NCBI GenBank assembly: GCA_030549335.1
Contig: CM060197.1
Location: forward strand, 17,806,501 to 17,870,500
Reading direction: 5' to 3'
DNA: 64,000 nucleotides
Source of the DNA: Pontederia crassipes
Taxonomy: Eukaryota > Streptophyta > Magnoliopsida > Commelinales > Pontederiaceae
Shown: positions 50,201 to 61,611 of the stretch, in pieces
How positions within the stretch are numbered: the first letter of the stretch is position 1
Layout: each line of letters opens with the position of its first letter
Notes under the pieces: generated by a model
The model's input: the letters and a program-made list of their open reading frames with translations, nothing else
Told to the model about the DNA's origin: nothing
Databases searched by the model: none
Program-made: the position numbers and the translations under genes

Positions 50201-51960
50201 ACTCTAATCCCTAAGAGCGTTATCTTTGATTGTAACGGTTCAACTTCGGTTTGAAATAGAGTTAAAGTTCTAAAGATCTATCACCTCTTAGGACACCCAA
50301 AGGTTGTCATAAGTATCTATAACTTATAGCTTTGAACCTAACTCTAAGACTCTAATCCCTAAGAGCGTTATCTTTGATTGTAACGGTTCAACTTCGGTTT
50401 GAAATAGAGTTAAAGTTCTAAAGATCTATCACCTCTTAGGACACCCAAAGGTTGTAATAAGTATCTATAACTTATAGCTTTGAACCTAACTCTAAGACTC
50501 TAATCCCCAAGAGCGTTATCTTTGATTGTAACGGTTCAACTTCGGTTTGAAATAGAGTTAAAGTTCCAAAGATCTATCACCTCTTAGGACACCCAAAGGT
50601 TGTAACAAGTATCTATAACTTATAGCTTTGAACCTAACTCTAAGACTCTAATCCCTATGAGCGTTATCTTTGATTGTAACGGTTCAACTTCGGTTTGAAA
50701 TAGAGTTAAAGTTCTAAAGATCTATCACCTCTTAGGACACCCAAAGGTTGTAATAAGTATCTATAACTTATAGCTTTGAACCTAACTCTAAGACTCTAAT
50801 CCCCAAGAGCGTTATCTTTGATTGTAACGGTTCAACTTCGGTTTGAAATAAAGTTAAAGTTCTAAAGATCTATCACCTCTTAGGACACCCAAAGGTTGTA
50901 ATAAGTATCTATAATTTATAGCTTTGAACCTAACTCTAAGACTCTAATCCCTAAGAGCGTTATCTTTGATTGTAACGGTTCAACTTCGGTTTGAAATAGA
51001 GTTAAAGTTTTAAAGATCTATCACCTCTTAGGACACCCAAAGGTTGTCATAAGTATCTATAACTTATAGCTTTGAACCTAACACTAAGACTCTAATCCCT
51101 AAGAGCGTTATCTTTGATTGTAACGGTTCAACTTCGGTTTGAAATAGAGTTAAAGTTCTAAAGATCTATCACCTCTTAGGACACCCAAAGGTTGTAATAA
51201 GTATCTATAACTTATAGCTTTGAACCTAACTCTAAGACTCTAATCCCTAAGAGCGTTATCTTTGATTGTAACGGTTCAACTTCGGTTTGAAATAGAGTTA
51301 AAGTTCTAAAGATCTATCACCTCTTAGGACACCCAAAGGTTGTAATAAGTATCTATAACTTATAGCTTTGAACCTAACTCTAAGACTCTAATCCCCAAGA
51401 GCGTTATCTTTGATTGTAACGGTTCAAATTCGGTTTGAAATAGAGTTAAAGTTCTAAAGATCTATCACCTCTTAGGACACCCAAAGGTTGTAATAAGTAT
51501 CTATAACTTATAGCTTTGAACCTAACTCTAAGACTCTAATCCCTAAGAGCGTTATCTTTGATTGTAACGGTTCAACTTCGGTTTGAAATAGAGTTAAAGT
51601 TCTAAAGATCTATCACCTCTTAGGACACCCAAAGGTTGTCATAAGTATCTATAACTTATAGCTTTGAACCTAACTCTAAGACTCTAATCCCTAAGAGCGT
51701 TATCTTTGATTGTAACGGTTCAACTTCGGTTTGAAATAGAGTTAAAGTTCTAAAGATCTATCACCTCTTAGGACACCCAAAGGTTGTAATAAGTATCTAT
51801 AACTTATAGCTTTGAACCTAACTCTAAGACTCTAATCCCCAAGAGCGTTATCTTTGATTGTAACGGTTCAACTTCGGTTTGAAATAGAGTTAAAGTTCCA
51901 AAGATCTATCACCTCTTAGGACACCCAAAGGTTGTAACAAGTATCTATAACTTATAGCTT
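46490..51960 (+). repeat. 9-unit higher-order repeat, about four periods (1,332 bp)
   Basis: TTCCAAAG followed by GTAACAAG occurs at 46,568, 47,900, 49,232, 50,564 and 51,896, exactly 1,332 bp apart. CAAATTCGG shows the same step at 50,092 and 51,424. The run is not uniform. A segment at about 48,490-49,330 carries the TTAATGTTC, GAACCTAGCTC, GTTATATTT, GCATC and TCTCTATTCC units of 45,826-46,666 at offset 2,664. This 9-unit repeat is therefore interleaved with an 18-unit one. Confidence 0.85.
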
Positions 51961-52096
51961 TGAACCTAACTCAAAGACTCTAATCCCCTATAGCGTTATC
52001 TTTGGTTGTAACGGTTCAACTTCGATTTGAAAAAGAGTTAAAGTTCTAAAGATCTATCACCTCTTAGGACACCCAAAGGTTGTAATAAGTATCTAT
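51961..52096 (+). repeat. Isolated variant unit shared with the inverted arm
   Basis: This unit carries CTCAAAGACT, CCCCTATAGCG, TTTGGTTG and CGATTTGAAAAAG together. Elsewhere on the forward strand the comparable units read CCTAGAGCG (6,265, 14,990, 20,610). The TATAG form otherwise appears only in the inverted arm, reverse-complemented near 61,868 and 63,748. It is a useful single-unit marker linking the two arms. Confidence 0.8.
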
Positions 52097-54600
52097 AACT
52101 TATAGCTTTGAACCTAACTCTAAGACTCTAATCCCTAAGAGCGTTATCTTTGATTGTAACGGTTCAACTTCGGTTTGAAATAGAGTTAAAGTTTTAAAGA
52201 TCTATCACCTCTTAGGACACCCAAAGGTTGTCATAAGTATCTATAACTTATAGCTTTGAACCTAACACTAAGACTCTAATCCCTAAGAGCGTTATCTTTG
52301 ATTGTAACGGTTCAACTTCGGTTTGAAATAGAGTTAAAGTTCTAAAGATCTATCACCTCTTAGGACACCCAAAGGTTGTAATAAGTATCTATAACTTATA
52401 GCTTTGAACCTAACTCTAAGACTCTAATCCCTAAGAGCGTTATCTTTGATTGTAACGGTTCAACTTCGGTTTGAAATAGAGTTAAAGTTCTAAAGATCTA
52501 TCACCTCTTAGGACACCCAAAGGTTGTAATAAGTATCTATAACTTATAGCTTTGAACCTAACTCTAAGACTCTAATCCCCAAGAGCGTTATCTTTGATTG
52601 TAACGGTTCAAATTCGGTTTGAAATAGAGTTAAAGTTCTAAAGATCTATCACCTCTTAGGACACCCAAAGGTTGTAATAAGTATCTATAACTTATAGCTT
52701 TGAACCTAACTCTAAGACTCTAATCCCTAAGAGCGTTATCTTTGATTGTAACGGTTCAACTTCGGTTTGAAATAGAGTTAAAGTTCTAAAGATCTATCAC
52801 CTCTTAGGACACCCAAAGGTTGTCATAAGTATCTATAACTTATAGCTTTGAACCTAACTCTAAGACTCTAATCCCTAAGAGCGTTATCTTTGATTGTAAC
52901 GGTTCAACTTCGGTTTGAAATAGAGTTAAAGTTCTAAAGATCTATCACCTCTTAGGACACCCAAAGGTTGTAATAAGTATCTATAACTTATAGCTTTGAA
53001 CCTAACTCTAAGACTCTAATCCCCAAGAGCGTTATCTTTGATTGTAACGGTTCAACTTCGGTTTGAAATAGAGTTAAAGTTCCAAAGATCTATCACCTCT
53101 TAGGACACCCAAAGGTTGTAACAAGTATCTATAACTTATAGCTTTGAACCTAACTCTAAGACTCTAATCCCTATGAGCGTTATCTTTGATTGTAACGGTT
53201 CAACTTCGGTTTGAAATAGAGTTAAAGTTCTAAAGATCTATCACCTCTTAGGACACCCAAAGGTTGTAATAAGTATCTATAACTTATAGCTTTGAACCTA
53301 ACTCTAAGACTCTAATCCCCAAGAGCGTTATCTTTGATTGTAACGGTTCAACTTCGGTTTGAAATAAAGTTAAAGTTCTAAAGATCTATCACCTCTTAGG
53401 ACACCCAAAGGTTGTAATAAGTATCTATAATTTATAGCTTTGAACCTAACTCTAAGACTCTAATCCCTAAGAGCGTTATCTTTGATTGTAATGGTTCAAC
53501 TTCGGTTTGAAATAGAGTTAAAGTTCTAAAGATCTATCACCTCTTAGGACACCCAAAGGTTGTCATAAGTATCTATAACTTATAGCTTTGAACCTAACTC
53601 TAAGACTCTAATCCCTAAGAGCGTTGTCTTTGATTGTAACGGTTCAACTTCGGTTTGAAATAGAGTTAAAGTTCTAAAGATCTATCACCTCTTAGGACAC
53701 CCAAAGGTTGTCATAAGTATCTATAACTTATAGCTTTGAACCTAACTCTAAGACTCTAATCCCTAAGAGCGTTATCTTTGGTTGTAACGGTTCAACTTCG
53801 ATTTGAAAAGAGTTAAAGTTCTAAAGATCTATCACCTCTTAGGACACCCAAAGGTTGTAATAAGTATCTATAACTTATAGCTTTGAACCTAACTCTAAGA
53901 CTCTAATCCCTAAGAGCGTTATATTTGATTGTAACGGTTCAACTTCGATTTGAAAAAGAGTTAAAGTTCTAAAGATCTATCACCTCTTAGGACACCCAAA
54001 GGTTGTCATAAGTATCTATAACTTATAGCTTTGAACCTAACTCTAAGACTCTAATCCCTAAGAGCTTATCTTTGATTGTAACGGTTCAACTTCGGTTTGA
54101 AATAGAGTTAAAGTTCTAAAGATCTATCACCTCTTAGGACACCCAAAGGTTGTAATAAGTATCTATAACTTATAGCTTTGAACCTAACTCTAAGACTCTA
54201 ATCCCCAAGAGCGTTATCTTTGATTGTAACGGTTCAACTTCGGTTTGAAATAGAGTTAAAGTTCTAAAGAACTATCACCTCTTAGGACACCCAAAGGTTG
54301 TCATAAGTATCTATAACTTATAGCTTTGAACCTAACTCTAAGACTCTAATCCCTAAGAGCGTTATCTTTGATTGTAACGGTTCAACTTCGGTTTGAAATA
54401 GAATTAAAGTTCTAATGATCTATCACCTCTTAGGACACCCAAAGGTTGTCATAAGTATCTATAACTTATAGCTTTGAACCTAACTCTAAGACTCTAATCC
54501 CTAAGAGCGTTATCTTTGATTGTAACGGTTCAACTTCGGTTTGAAATAGAGTTAAAGTTTTAAAGATCTATCACCTCTTAGGACACCCAAAGGTTGTCAT
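52096..54600 (+). repeat. 30-unit displaced repeat, copy 1 (offset 4,436)
   Basis: This block pairs with 56,532-59,050. Paired variants are CAAATTCGG at 52,608/57,044, TTCCAAAG at 53,080/57,516, ATTTGAAAAG at 53,801/58,237 and AGAGCTTATC at 54,061/58,497. The offset is 30 units minus the four 1-bp deletions between the points. It also carries AGAACTATC at 54,268, matched at 58,704. Confidence 0.85.
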
Positions 54601-56531
54601 AAGTATCTATAACTTATAGCTTTGAACCTAACTCTAAGACTCTAATCCCCAAGAGCGTTATCTTTGATTGTAACGGTTCAAATTCGGTTTGAAATAGAGT
54701 TAAAGTTCTAAAGATCTATCACCTCTTAGGACACCCAAAGGTTGTAATAAGTATCTATAACTTATAGCTTTGAACCTAACTCTAAGACTCTAATCCCTAA
54801 GAGCGTTATCTTTGATTGTAACGGTTCAACTTCGGTTTGAAATAGAGTTAAAGTTCTAAAGATCTATCACCTCTTAGGACACCCAAAGGTTGTCATAAGT
54901 ATCTATAACTTATAGCTTTGAACCTAACTCTAAGACTCTAATCCCTAAGAGCGTTATCTTTGATTGTAACGGTTCAACTTCGGTTTGAAATAGAGTTAAA
55001 GTTCTAAAGATCTATCACCTCTTAGGACACCCAAAGGTTGTAATAAGTATCTATAACTTATAGCTTTGAACCTAACTCTAAGACTCTAATCCCTAAGAGC
55101 GTTGTCTTTGATTGTAACGGTTCAACTTCGGTTTGAAATAGAGTTAAAGTTCTAAAGATCTATCACCTCTTAGGACACCCAAAGGTTGTCATAAGTATCT
55201 ATAACTTATAGCTTTGAACCTAACTCTAAGACTCTAATCCCTAAGAGCGTTATCTTTGGTTGTAACGGTTCAACTTCGATTTGAAAAGAGTTAAAGTTCT
55301 AAAGATCTATCACCTCTTAGGACACCCAAAGGTTGTAATAAGTATCTATAACTTATAGCTTTGAACCTAACTCTAAGACTCTAATCCCTAAGAGCGTTAT
55401 ATTTGATTGTAACGGTTCAACTTCGATTTGAAAAAGAGTTAAAGTTCTAAAGATCTATCACCTCTTAGGACACCCAAAGGTTGTAATAAGTATCTATAAC
55501 TTATAGCTTTGAACCTAACTCTAAGACTCTAATCCCCAAGAGCGTTATCTTTGATTGTAACGGTTCAACTTCGGTTTGAAATAAAGTTAAAGTTCTAAAG
55601 ATCTATCACCTCTTAGGACACCCAAAGGTTGTAATAAGTATCTATAATTTATAGCTTTGAACCTAACTCTAAGACTCTAATCCCTAAGAGCGTTATCTTT
55701 GATTGTAACGGTTCAACTTCGGTTTGAAATAGAGTTAAAGTTTTAAAGATCTATCACCTCTTAGGACACCCAAAGGTTGTCATAAGTATCTATAACTTAT
55801 AGCTTTGAACCTAACACTAAGACTCTAATCCCTAAGAGCGTTATCTTTGATTGTAATGGTTCAACTTCGGTTTGAAATAGAGTTAAAGTTCTAAAGATCT
55901 ATCACCTCTTAGGACACCCAAAGGTTGTCATAAGTATCTATAACTTATAGCTTTGAACCTAACTCTAAGACTCTAATCCCTAAGAGCGTTGTCTTTGATT
56001 GTAACGGTTCAACTTCGGTTTGAAATAGAGTTAAAGTTCTAAAGATCTATCACCTCTTAGGACACCCAAAGGTTGTCATAAGTATCTATAACTTATAGCT
56101 TTGAACCTAACTCTAAGACTCTAATCCCTAAGAGCGTTATCTTTGGTTGTAACGGTTCAACTTCGATTTGAAAAGAGTTAAAGTTCTAAAGATCTATCAC
56201 CTCTTAGGACACCCAAAGGTTGTAATAAGTATCTATAACTTATAGCTTTGAACCTAACTCTAAGACTCTAATCCCTAAGAGCGTTATATTTGATTGTAAC
56301 GGTTCAACTTCGATTTGAAAAAGAGTTAAAGTTCTAAAGATCTATCACCTCTTAGGACACCCAAAGGTTGTAATAAGTATCTATAACTTATAGCTTTGAA
56401 CCTAACTCTAAGACTCTAATCCCCAAGAGCGTTATCTTTGATTGTAACGGTTCAACTTCGGTTTGAAATAAAGTTAAAGTTCTAAAGATCTATCACCTCT
56501 TAGGACACCCAAAGGTTGTAATAAGTATCTA

Positions 56532-59050
56532 TAATTTATAGCTTTGAACCTAACTCTAAGACTCTAATCCCTAAGAGCGTTATCTTTGATTGTAACGGTT
56601 CAACTTCGGTTTGAAATAGAGTTAAAGTTTTAAAGATCTATCACCTCTTAGGACACCCAAAGGTTGTCATAAGTATCTATAACTTATAGCTTTGAACCTA
56701 ACACTAAGACTCTAATCCCTAAGAGCGTTATCTTTGATTGTAACGGTTCAACTTCGGTTTGAAATAGAGTTAAAGTTCTAAAGATCTATCACCTCTTAGG
56801 ACACCCAAAGGTTGTAATAAGTATCTATAACTTATAGCTTTGAACCTAACTCTAAGACTCTAATCCCTAAGAGCGTTATCTTTGATTGTAACGGTTCAAC
56901 TTCGGTTTGAAATAGAGTTAAAGTTCTAAAGATCTATCACCTCTTAGGACACCCAAAGGTTGTAATAAGTATCTATAACTTATAGCTTTGAACCTAACTC
57001 TAAGACTCTAATCCCCAAGAGCGTTATCTTTGATTGTAACGGTTCAAATTCGGTTTGAAATAGAGTTAAAGTTCTAAAGATCTATCACATCTTAGGACAC
57101 CCAAAGGTTGTAATAAGTATCTATAACTTATAGCTTTGAACCTAACTCTAAGACTCTAATCCCTAAGAGCGTTATCTTTGATTGTAACGGTTCAACTTCG
57201 GTTTGAAATAGAGTTAAAGTTCTAAAGATCTATCACCTCTTAGGACACCCAAAGGTTGTCATAAGTATCTATAACTTATAGCTTTGAACCTAACTCTAAG
57301 ACTCTAATCCCTAAGAGCGTTATCTTTGATTGTAACGGTTCAACTTCGGTTTGAAATAGAGTTAAAGTTCTAAAGATCTATCACCTCTTAGGACACCCAA
57401 AGGTTGTAATAAGTATCTATAACTTATAGCTTTGAACCTAACTCTAAGACTCTAATCCCCAAGAGCGTTATCTTTGATTGTAACGGTTCAACTTCGGTTT
57501 GAAATAGAGTTAAAGTTCCAAAGATCTATCACCTCTTAGGACACCCAAAGGTTGTAACAAGTATCTATAACTTATAGCTTTGAACCTAACTCTAAGACTC
57601 TAATCCCTATGAGCGTTATCTTTGATTGTAACGGTTCAACTTCGGTTTGAAATAGAGTTAAAGTTCTAAAGATCTATCACCTCTTAGGACACCCAAAGGT
57701 TGTAATAAGTATCTATAACTTATAGCTTTGAACCTAACTCTAAGACTCTAATCCCCAAGAGCGTTATCTTTGATTGTAACGGTTCAACTTCGGTTTGAAA
57801 TAAAGTTAAAGTTCTAAAGATCTATCACCTCTTAGGACACCCAAAGGTTGTAATAAGTATCTATAATTTATAGCTTTGAACCTAACTCTAAGACTCTAAT
57901 CCCTAAGAGCGTTATCTTTGATTGTAATGGTTCAACTTCGGTTTGAAATAGAGTTAAAGTTCTAAAGATCTATCACCTCTTAGGACACCCAAAGGTTGTC
58001 ATAAGTATCTATAACTTATAGCTTTGAACCTAACTCTAAGACTCTAATCCCTAAGAGCGTTGTCTTTGATTGTAACGGTTCAACTTCGGTTTGAAATAGA
58101 GTTAAAGTTCTAAAGATCTATCACCTCTTAGGACACCCAAAGGTTGTCATAAGTATCTATAACTTATAGCTTTGAACCTAACTCTAAGACTCTAATCCCT
58201 AAGAGCGTTATCTTTGGTTGTAACGGTTCAACTTCGATTTGAAAAGAGTTAAAGTTCTAAAGATCTATCACCTCTTAGGACACCCAAAGGTTGTAATAAG
58301 TATCTATAACTTATAGCTTTGAACCTAACTCTAAGACTCTAATCCCTAAGAGCGTTATATTTGATTGTAACGGTTCAACTTCGATTTGAAAAAGAGTTAA
58401 AGTTCTAAAGATCTATCACCTCTTAGGACACCCAAAGGTTGTCATAAGTATCTATAACTTATAGCTTTGAACCTAACTCTAAGACTCTAATCCCTAAGAG
58501 CTTATCTTTGATTGTAACGGTTCAACTTCGGTTTGAAATAGAGTTAAAGTTCTAAAGATCTATCACCTCTTAGGACACCCAAAGGTTGTAATAAGTATCT
58601 ATAACTTATAGCTTTGAACCTAACTCTAAGACTCTAATCCCCAAGAGCGTTATCTTTGATTGTAACGGTTCAACTTCGGTTTGAAATAGAGTTAAAGTTC
58701 TAAAGAACTATCACCTCTTAGGACACCCAAAGGTTGTCATAAGTATCTATAACTTATAGCTTTGAACCTAACTCTAAGACTCTAATCCCTAAGAGCGTTA
58801 TCTTTGATTGTAACGGTTCAACTTCGGTTTGAAATAGAATTAAAGTTCTAATGATCTATCACCTCTTAGGACACCCAAAGGTTGTCATAAGTATCTATAA
58901 CTTATAGCTTTGAACCTAACTCTAAGACTCTAATCCCTAAGAGCGTTATCTTTGATTGTAACGGTTCAACTTCGGTTTGAAATAGAGTTAAAGTTTTAAA
59001 GATCTATCACCTCTTAGGACACCCAAAGGTTGTCATAAGTATCTATAACT
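56532..59050 (+). repeat. 30-unit displaced repeat, copy 2
   Basis: This is the partner of 52,096-54,600. Its right end is where this copy has an AACACTAAG unit (near 59,065) and the other has a CCCCAAGAG unit with CAAATTCGG. CAAATTCGG at 54,678, 57,044 and 59,410 also shows a 16-unit step of 2,366 bp across this part, and TTCCAAAG does so at 57,516 and 59,882. At least two repeat lengths are therefore overlaid here. Confidence 0.8.
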
Positions 59051-60099
59051 TATAGCTTTGAACCTAACACTAAGACTCTAATCCCTAAGAGCGTTATCTT
59101 TGATTGTAACGGTTCAACTTCGGTTTGAAATAGAGTTAAAGTTCTAAAGATCTATCACCTCTTAGGACACCCAAAGGTTGTAATAAGTATCTATAACTTA
59201 TAGCTTTGAACCTAACTCTAAGACTCTAATCCCTAAGAGCGTTATCTTTGATTGTAACGGTTCAACTTCGGTTTGAAATAGAGTTAAAGTTCTAAAGATC
59301 TATCACCTCTTAGGACACCCAAAGGTTGTAATAAGTATCTATAACTTATAGCTTTGAACCTAACTCTAAGACTCTAATCCCCAAGAGCGTTATCTTTGAT
59401 TGTAACGGTTCAAATTCGGTTTGAAATAGAGTTAAAGTTCTAAAGATCTATCACATCTTAGGACACCCAAAGGTTGTAATAAGTATCTATAACTTATAGC
59501 TTTGAACCTAACTCTAAGACTCTAATCCCTAAGAGCGTTATCTTTGATTGTAACGGTTCAACTTCGGTTTGAAATAGAGTTAAAGGTCTAAAGATCTATC
59601 ACCTCTTAGGACACCCAAAGGTTGTCATAAGTATCTATAACTTATAGCTTTGAACCTAACTCTAAGACTCTAATCCCTAAGAGCGTTATCTTTGATTGTA
59701 ACGGTTCAACTTCGGTTTGAAATAGAGTTAAAGTTCTAAAGATCTATCACCTCTTAGGACACCCAAAGGTTGTAATAAGTATCTATAACTTATAGCTTTG
59801 AACCTAACTCTAAGACTCTAATCCCCAAGAGCGTTATCTTTGATTGTAACGGTTCAACTTCGGTTTGAAATAGAGTTAAAGTTCCAAAGATCTATCACCT
59901 CTTAGGACACCCAAAGGTTGTAACAAGTATCTATAACTTATAGCTTTGAACCTAACTCTAAGACTCTAATCCCTATGAGCGTTATCTTTGATTGTAACGG
60001 TTCAACTTCGGTTTGAAATAGAGTTAAAGTTCTAAAGATCTATCACCTCTTAGGACACCCAAAGGTTGTAATAAGTATCTATAATTTATAGCTTTGAAC

Positions 60100-61536
60100 C
60101 TAACTCTAAGACTCTAATCCCTAAGAGCGTTATCTTTGATTGTAATGGTTCAACTTCGGTTTGAAATAGAGTTAAAGTTCTAAAGATCTATCACCTCTTA
60201 GGACACCCAAAGGTTGTCATAAGTATCTATAACTTATAGCTTTGAACCTAACTCTAAGACTCTAATCCCTAAGAGCGTTGTCTTTGATTGTAACGGTTCA
60301 ACTTCGGTTTGAAATAGAGTTAAAGTTCTAAAGATCTATCACCTCTTAGGACACCCAAAGGTTGTCATAAGTTTCTATAACTTATAGCTTTGAACCTAAC
60401 TCTAAGACTCTAATCCCTAAGAGCGTTATCTTTGGTTGTAACGGTTCAACTTCGATTTGAAAAGAGTTAAAGTTCTAAAGATCTATCACCTCTTAGGACA
60501 CCCAAAGGTTGTAATAAGTATCTATAACTTATAGCTTTGAACCTAACTCTAAGACTCTAATCCCTAAGAGCGTTATATTTGATTGTAACGGTTCAACTTC
60601 GATTTGAAAAAGAGTTAAAGTTCTAAAGATCTATCACCTCTTAGGACACCCAAAGGTTGTCATAAGTATCTATAACTTATAGCTTTGAACCTAACTCTAA
60701 GACTCTAATCCCTAAGAGCTTATCTTTGATTGTAACGGTTCAACTTCGGTTTGAAATAGAGTTAAAGTTCTAAAGATCTATCACCTCTTAGGACACCCAA
60801 AGGTTGTCATAAGTATCTATAACTTATAGCTTTGAACCTAACTCTAAGACTCTAATCCCTAAGAGCGTTATCTTTGATTGTAATGGTTCAACTTCGGTTT
60901 GAAATAGAGTTAAAGTTCTAAAGATCTATCACCTCTTAGGACACCCAAAGGTTGTCATAAGTATCTATAACTTATAGCTTTGAACCTAACTCTAAGACTC
61001 TAATCCCTAAGAGCGTTGTCTTTGATTGTAACGGTTCAACTTCGGTTTGAAATAGAGTTAAAGTTCTAAAGATCTATCACCTCTTAGGACACCCAAAGGT
61101 TGTCATAAGTATCTATAACTTATAGCTTTGAACCTAACTCTAAGACTCTAATCCCTAAGAGCGTTATCTTTGGTTGTAACGGTTCAACTTCGATTTGAAA
61201 AGAGTTAAAGTTCTAAAGATCTATCACCTCTTAGGACACCCAAAGGTTGTAATAAGTATCTATAACTTATAGCTTTGAACCTAACTCTAAGACTCTAATC
61301 CCTAAGAGCGTTATATTTGATTGTAACGGTTCAACTTCGATTTGAAAAAGAGTTAAAGTTCTAAAGATCTATCACCTCTTAGGACACCCAAAGGTTGTCA
61401 TAAGTATCTATAACTTATAGCTTTGAACCTAACTCTAAGACTCTAATCCCTAAGAGCTTATCTTTGATTGTAACGGTTCAACTTCGGTTTGAAATAGAGT
61501 TAAAGTTCTAAAGATCTATCACCTCTTAGGACACCC
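60100..61536 (+). repeat. 5-unit tandem duplication beside the inversion (738 bp)
   Basis: About 60,100-60,798 repeats at about 60,838-61,536. TAATGG is at 60,143/60,881, ATTTGAAAAG at 60,455/61,193 and AGAGCTTATC at 60,715/61,453. The step is five units minus two 1-bp deletions. One difference is AGTTTCTATA in the first copy (near 60,370), where the second has AGTATCTATA. It is the last complete duplication before the orientation switch. Confidence 0.85.
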
Positions 61537-61549
61537 AAAGGTTGTAATA

Positions 61550-61598
61550 AGTATCTATAACTTATAGCTTTGAACCTAACTCTAAGACTCTAATCCCT
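61550..61598 (+). repeat. Truncated last forward unit (49 bp)
   Basis: This fragment holds unit positions 1-49, ending in AATCCCT within the CTAA-rich segment. The next base belongs to the inverted array. The T at 61,598 fits either side (position 49 forward, or position 25 read backwards), so the join has 1 bp of microhomology at most. Confidence 0.9.
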
Positions 61599-61611
61599 TC
61601 AAAGCTATAAG
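61561..61611. other. Orientation switch: inverted-repeat junction with 25-bp spacer
   Basis: CTTATAGCTTTGA at 61,561-61,573 is mirrored by TCAAAGCTATAAG at 61,599-61,611, with 61,574-61,598 as the unpaired centre. The inverted arms extend away on both sides for the rest of the window, since both are satellite. The arms are not copies of one another. The first unit to the right is the GTTATATTT/GAAAAAG type with ACCACCTC, while the first to the left is the AGAGCTTATC type. That argues against a simple fold-back sequencing artefact. Long near-palindromes with short spacers can extrude cruciforms. Confidence 0.85.

Larger units (their letters stand above)
53470..61540 (+). repeat. Amplified cassette of 1-bp-deletion units
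   Basis: A run of units in the order TAATGG, GTTGTCT, TTTGGTTG with a 1-bp deletion (CGATTTGAAAAG), then GTTATATTT with GAAAAAG, recurs in whole or part. The deletion unit lies at 53,801, 55,279, 56,166, 58,237, 60,455 and 61,193. A second 1-bp deletion, AGAGCTTATC, follows at 54,061, 58,497, 60,715 and 61,453. Neither deletion was seen on the forward strand to the left of 53.4 kb. This subfamily is confined to the 8 kb next to the orientation switch, and the second deletion is also present in the inverted arm. Confidence 0.85.
1..61598 (+). repeat. 148-bp satellite array, forward orientation
   Basis: This is a head-to-tail tandem array of a 148-bp unit. Unit starts (motif AGTATCTATA) fall at 1, 149, 297 and onward to 61,550. 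That gives 416 complete units and a 49-bp partial one. The total shortfall from perfect 148-bp spacing is 19 bp, fully explained by four 2-bp and eleven 1-bp deletions, so about 401 units are exactly 148 bp. Units usually differ from each other by only a few substitutions. No unrelated sequence interrupts the array, so every gene-free stretch here is this satellite. Arrays of this kind are typical of eukaryotic centromeric or pericentromeric heterochromatin. Function and species cannot be read from the sequence. The plus label is arbitrary. Confidence 0.98.

Noticed and set aside
1-61598. CRISPR array or other repeat-spacer array
   Set aside because: There are no unique spacers. The full 148 bp repeats with only scattered substitutions, and no cas-like genes are present.
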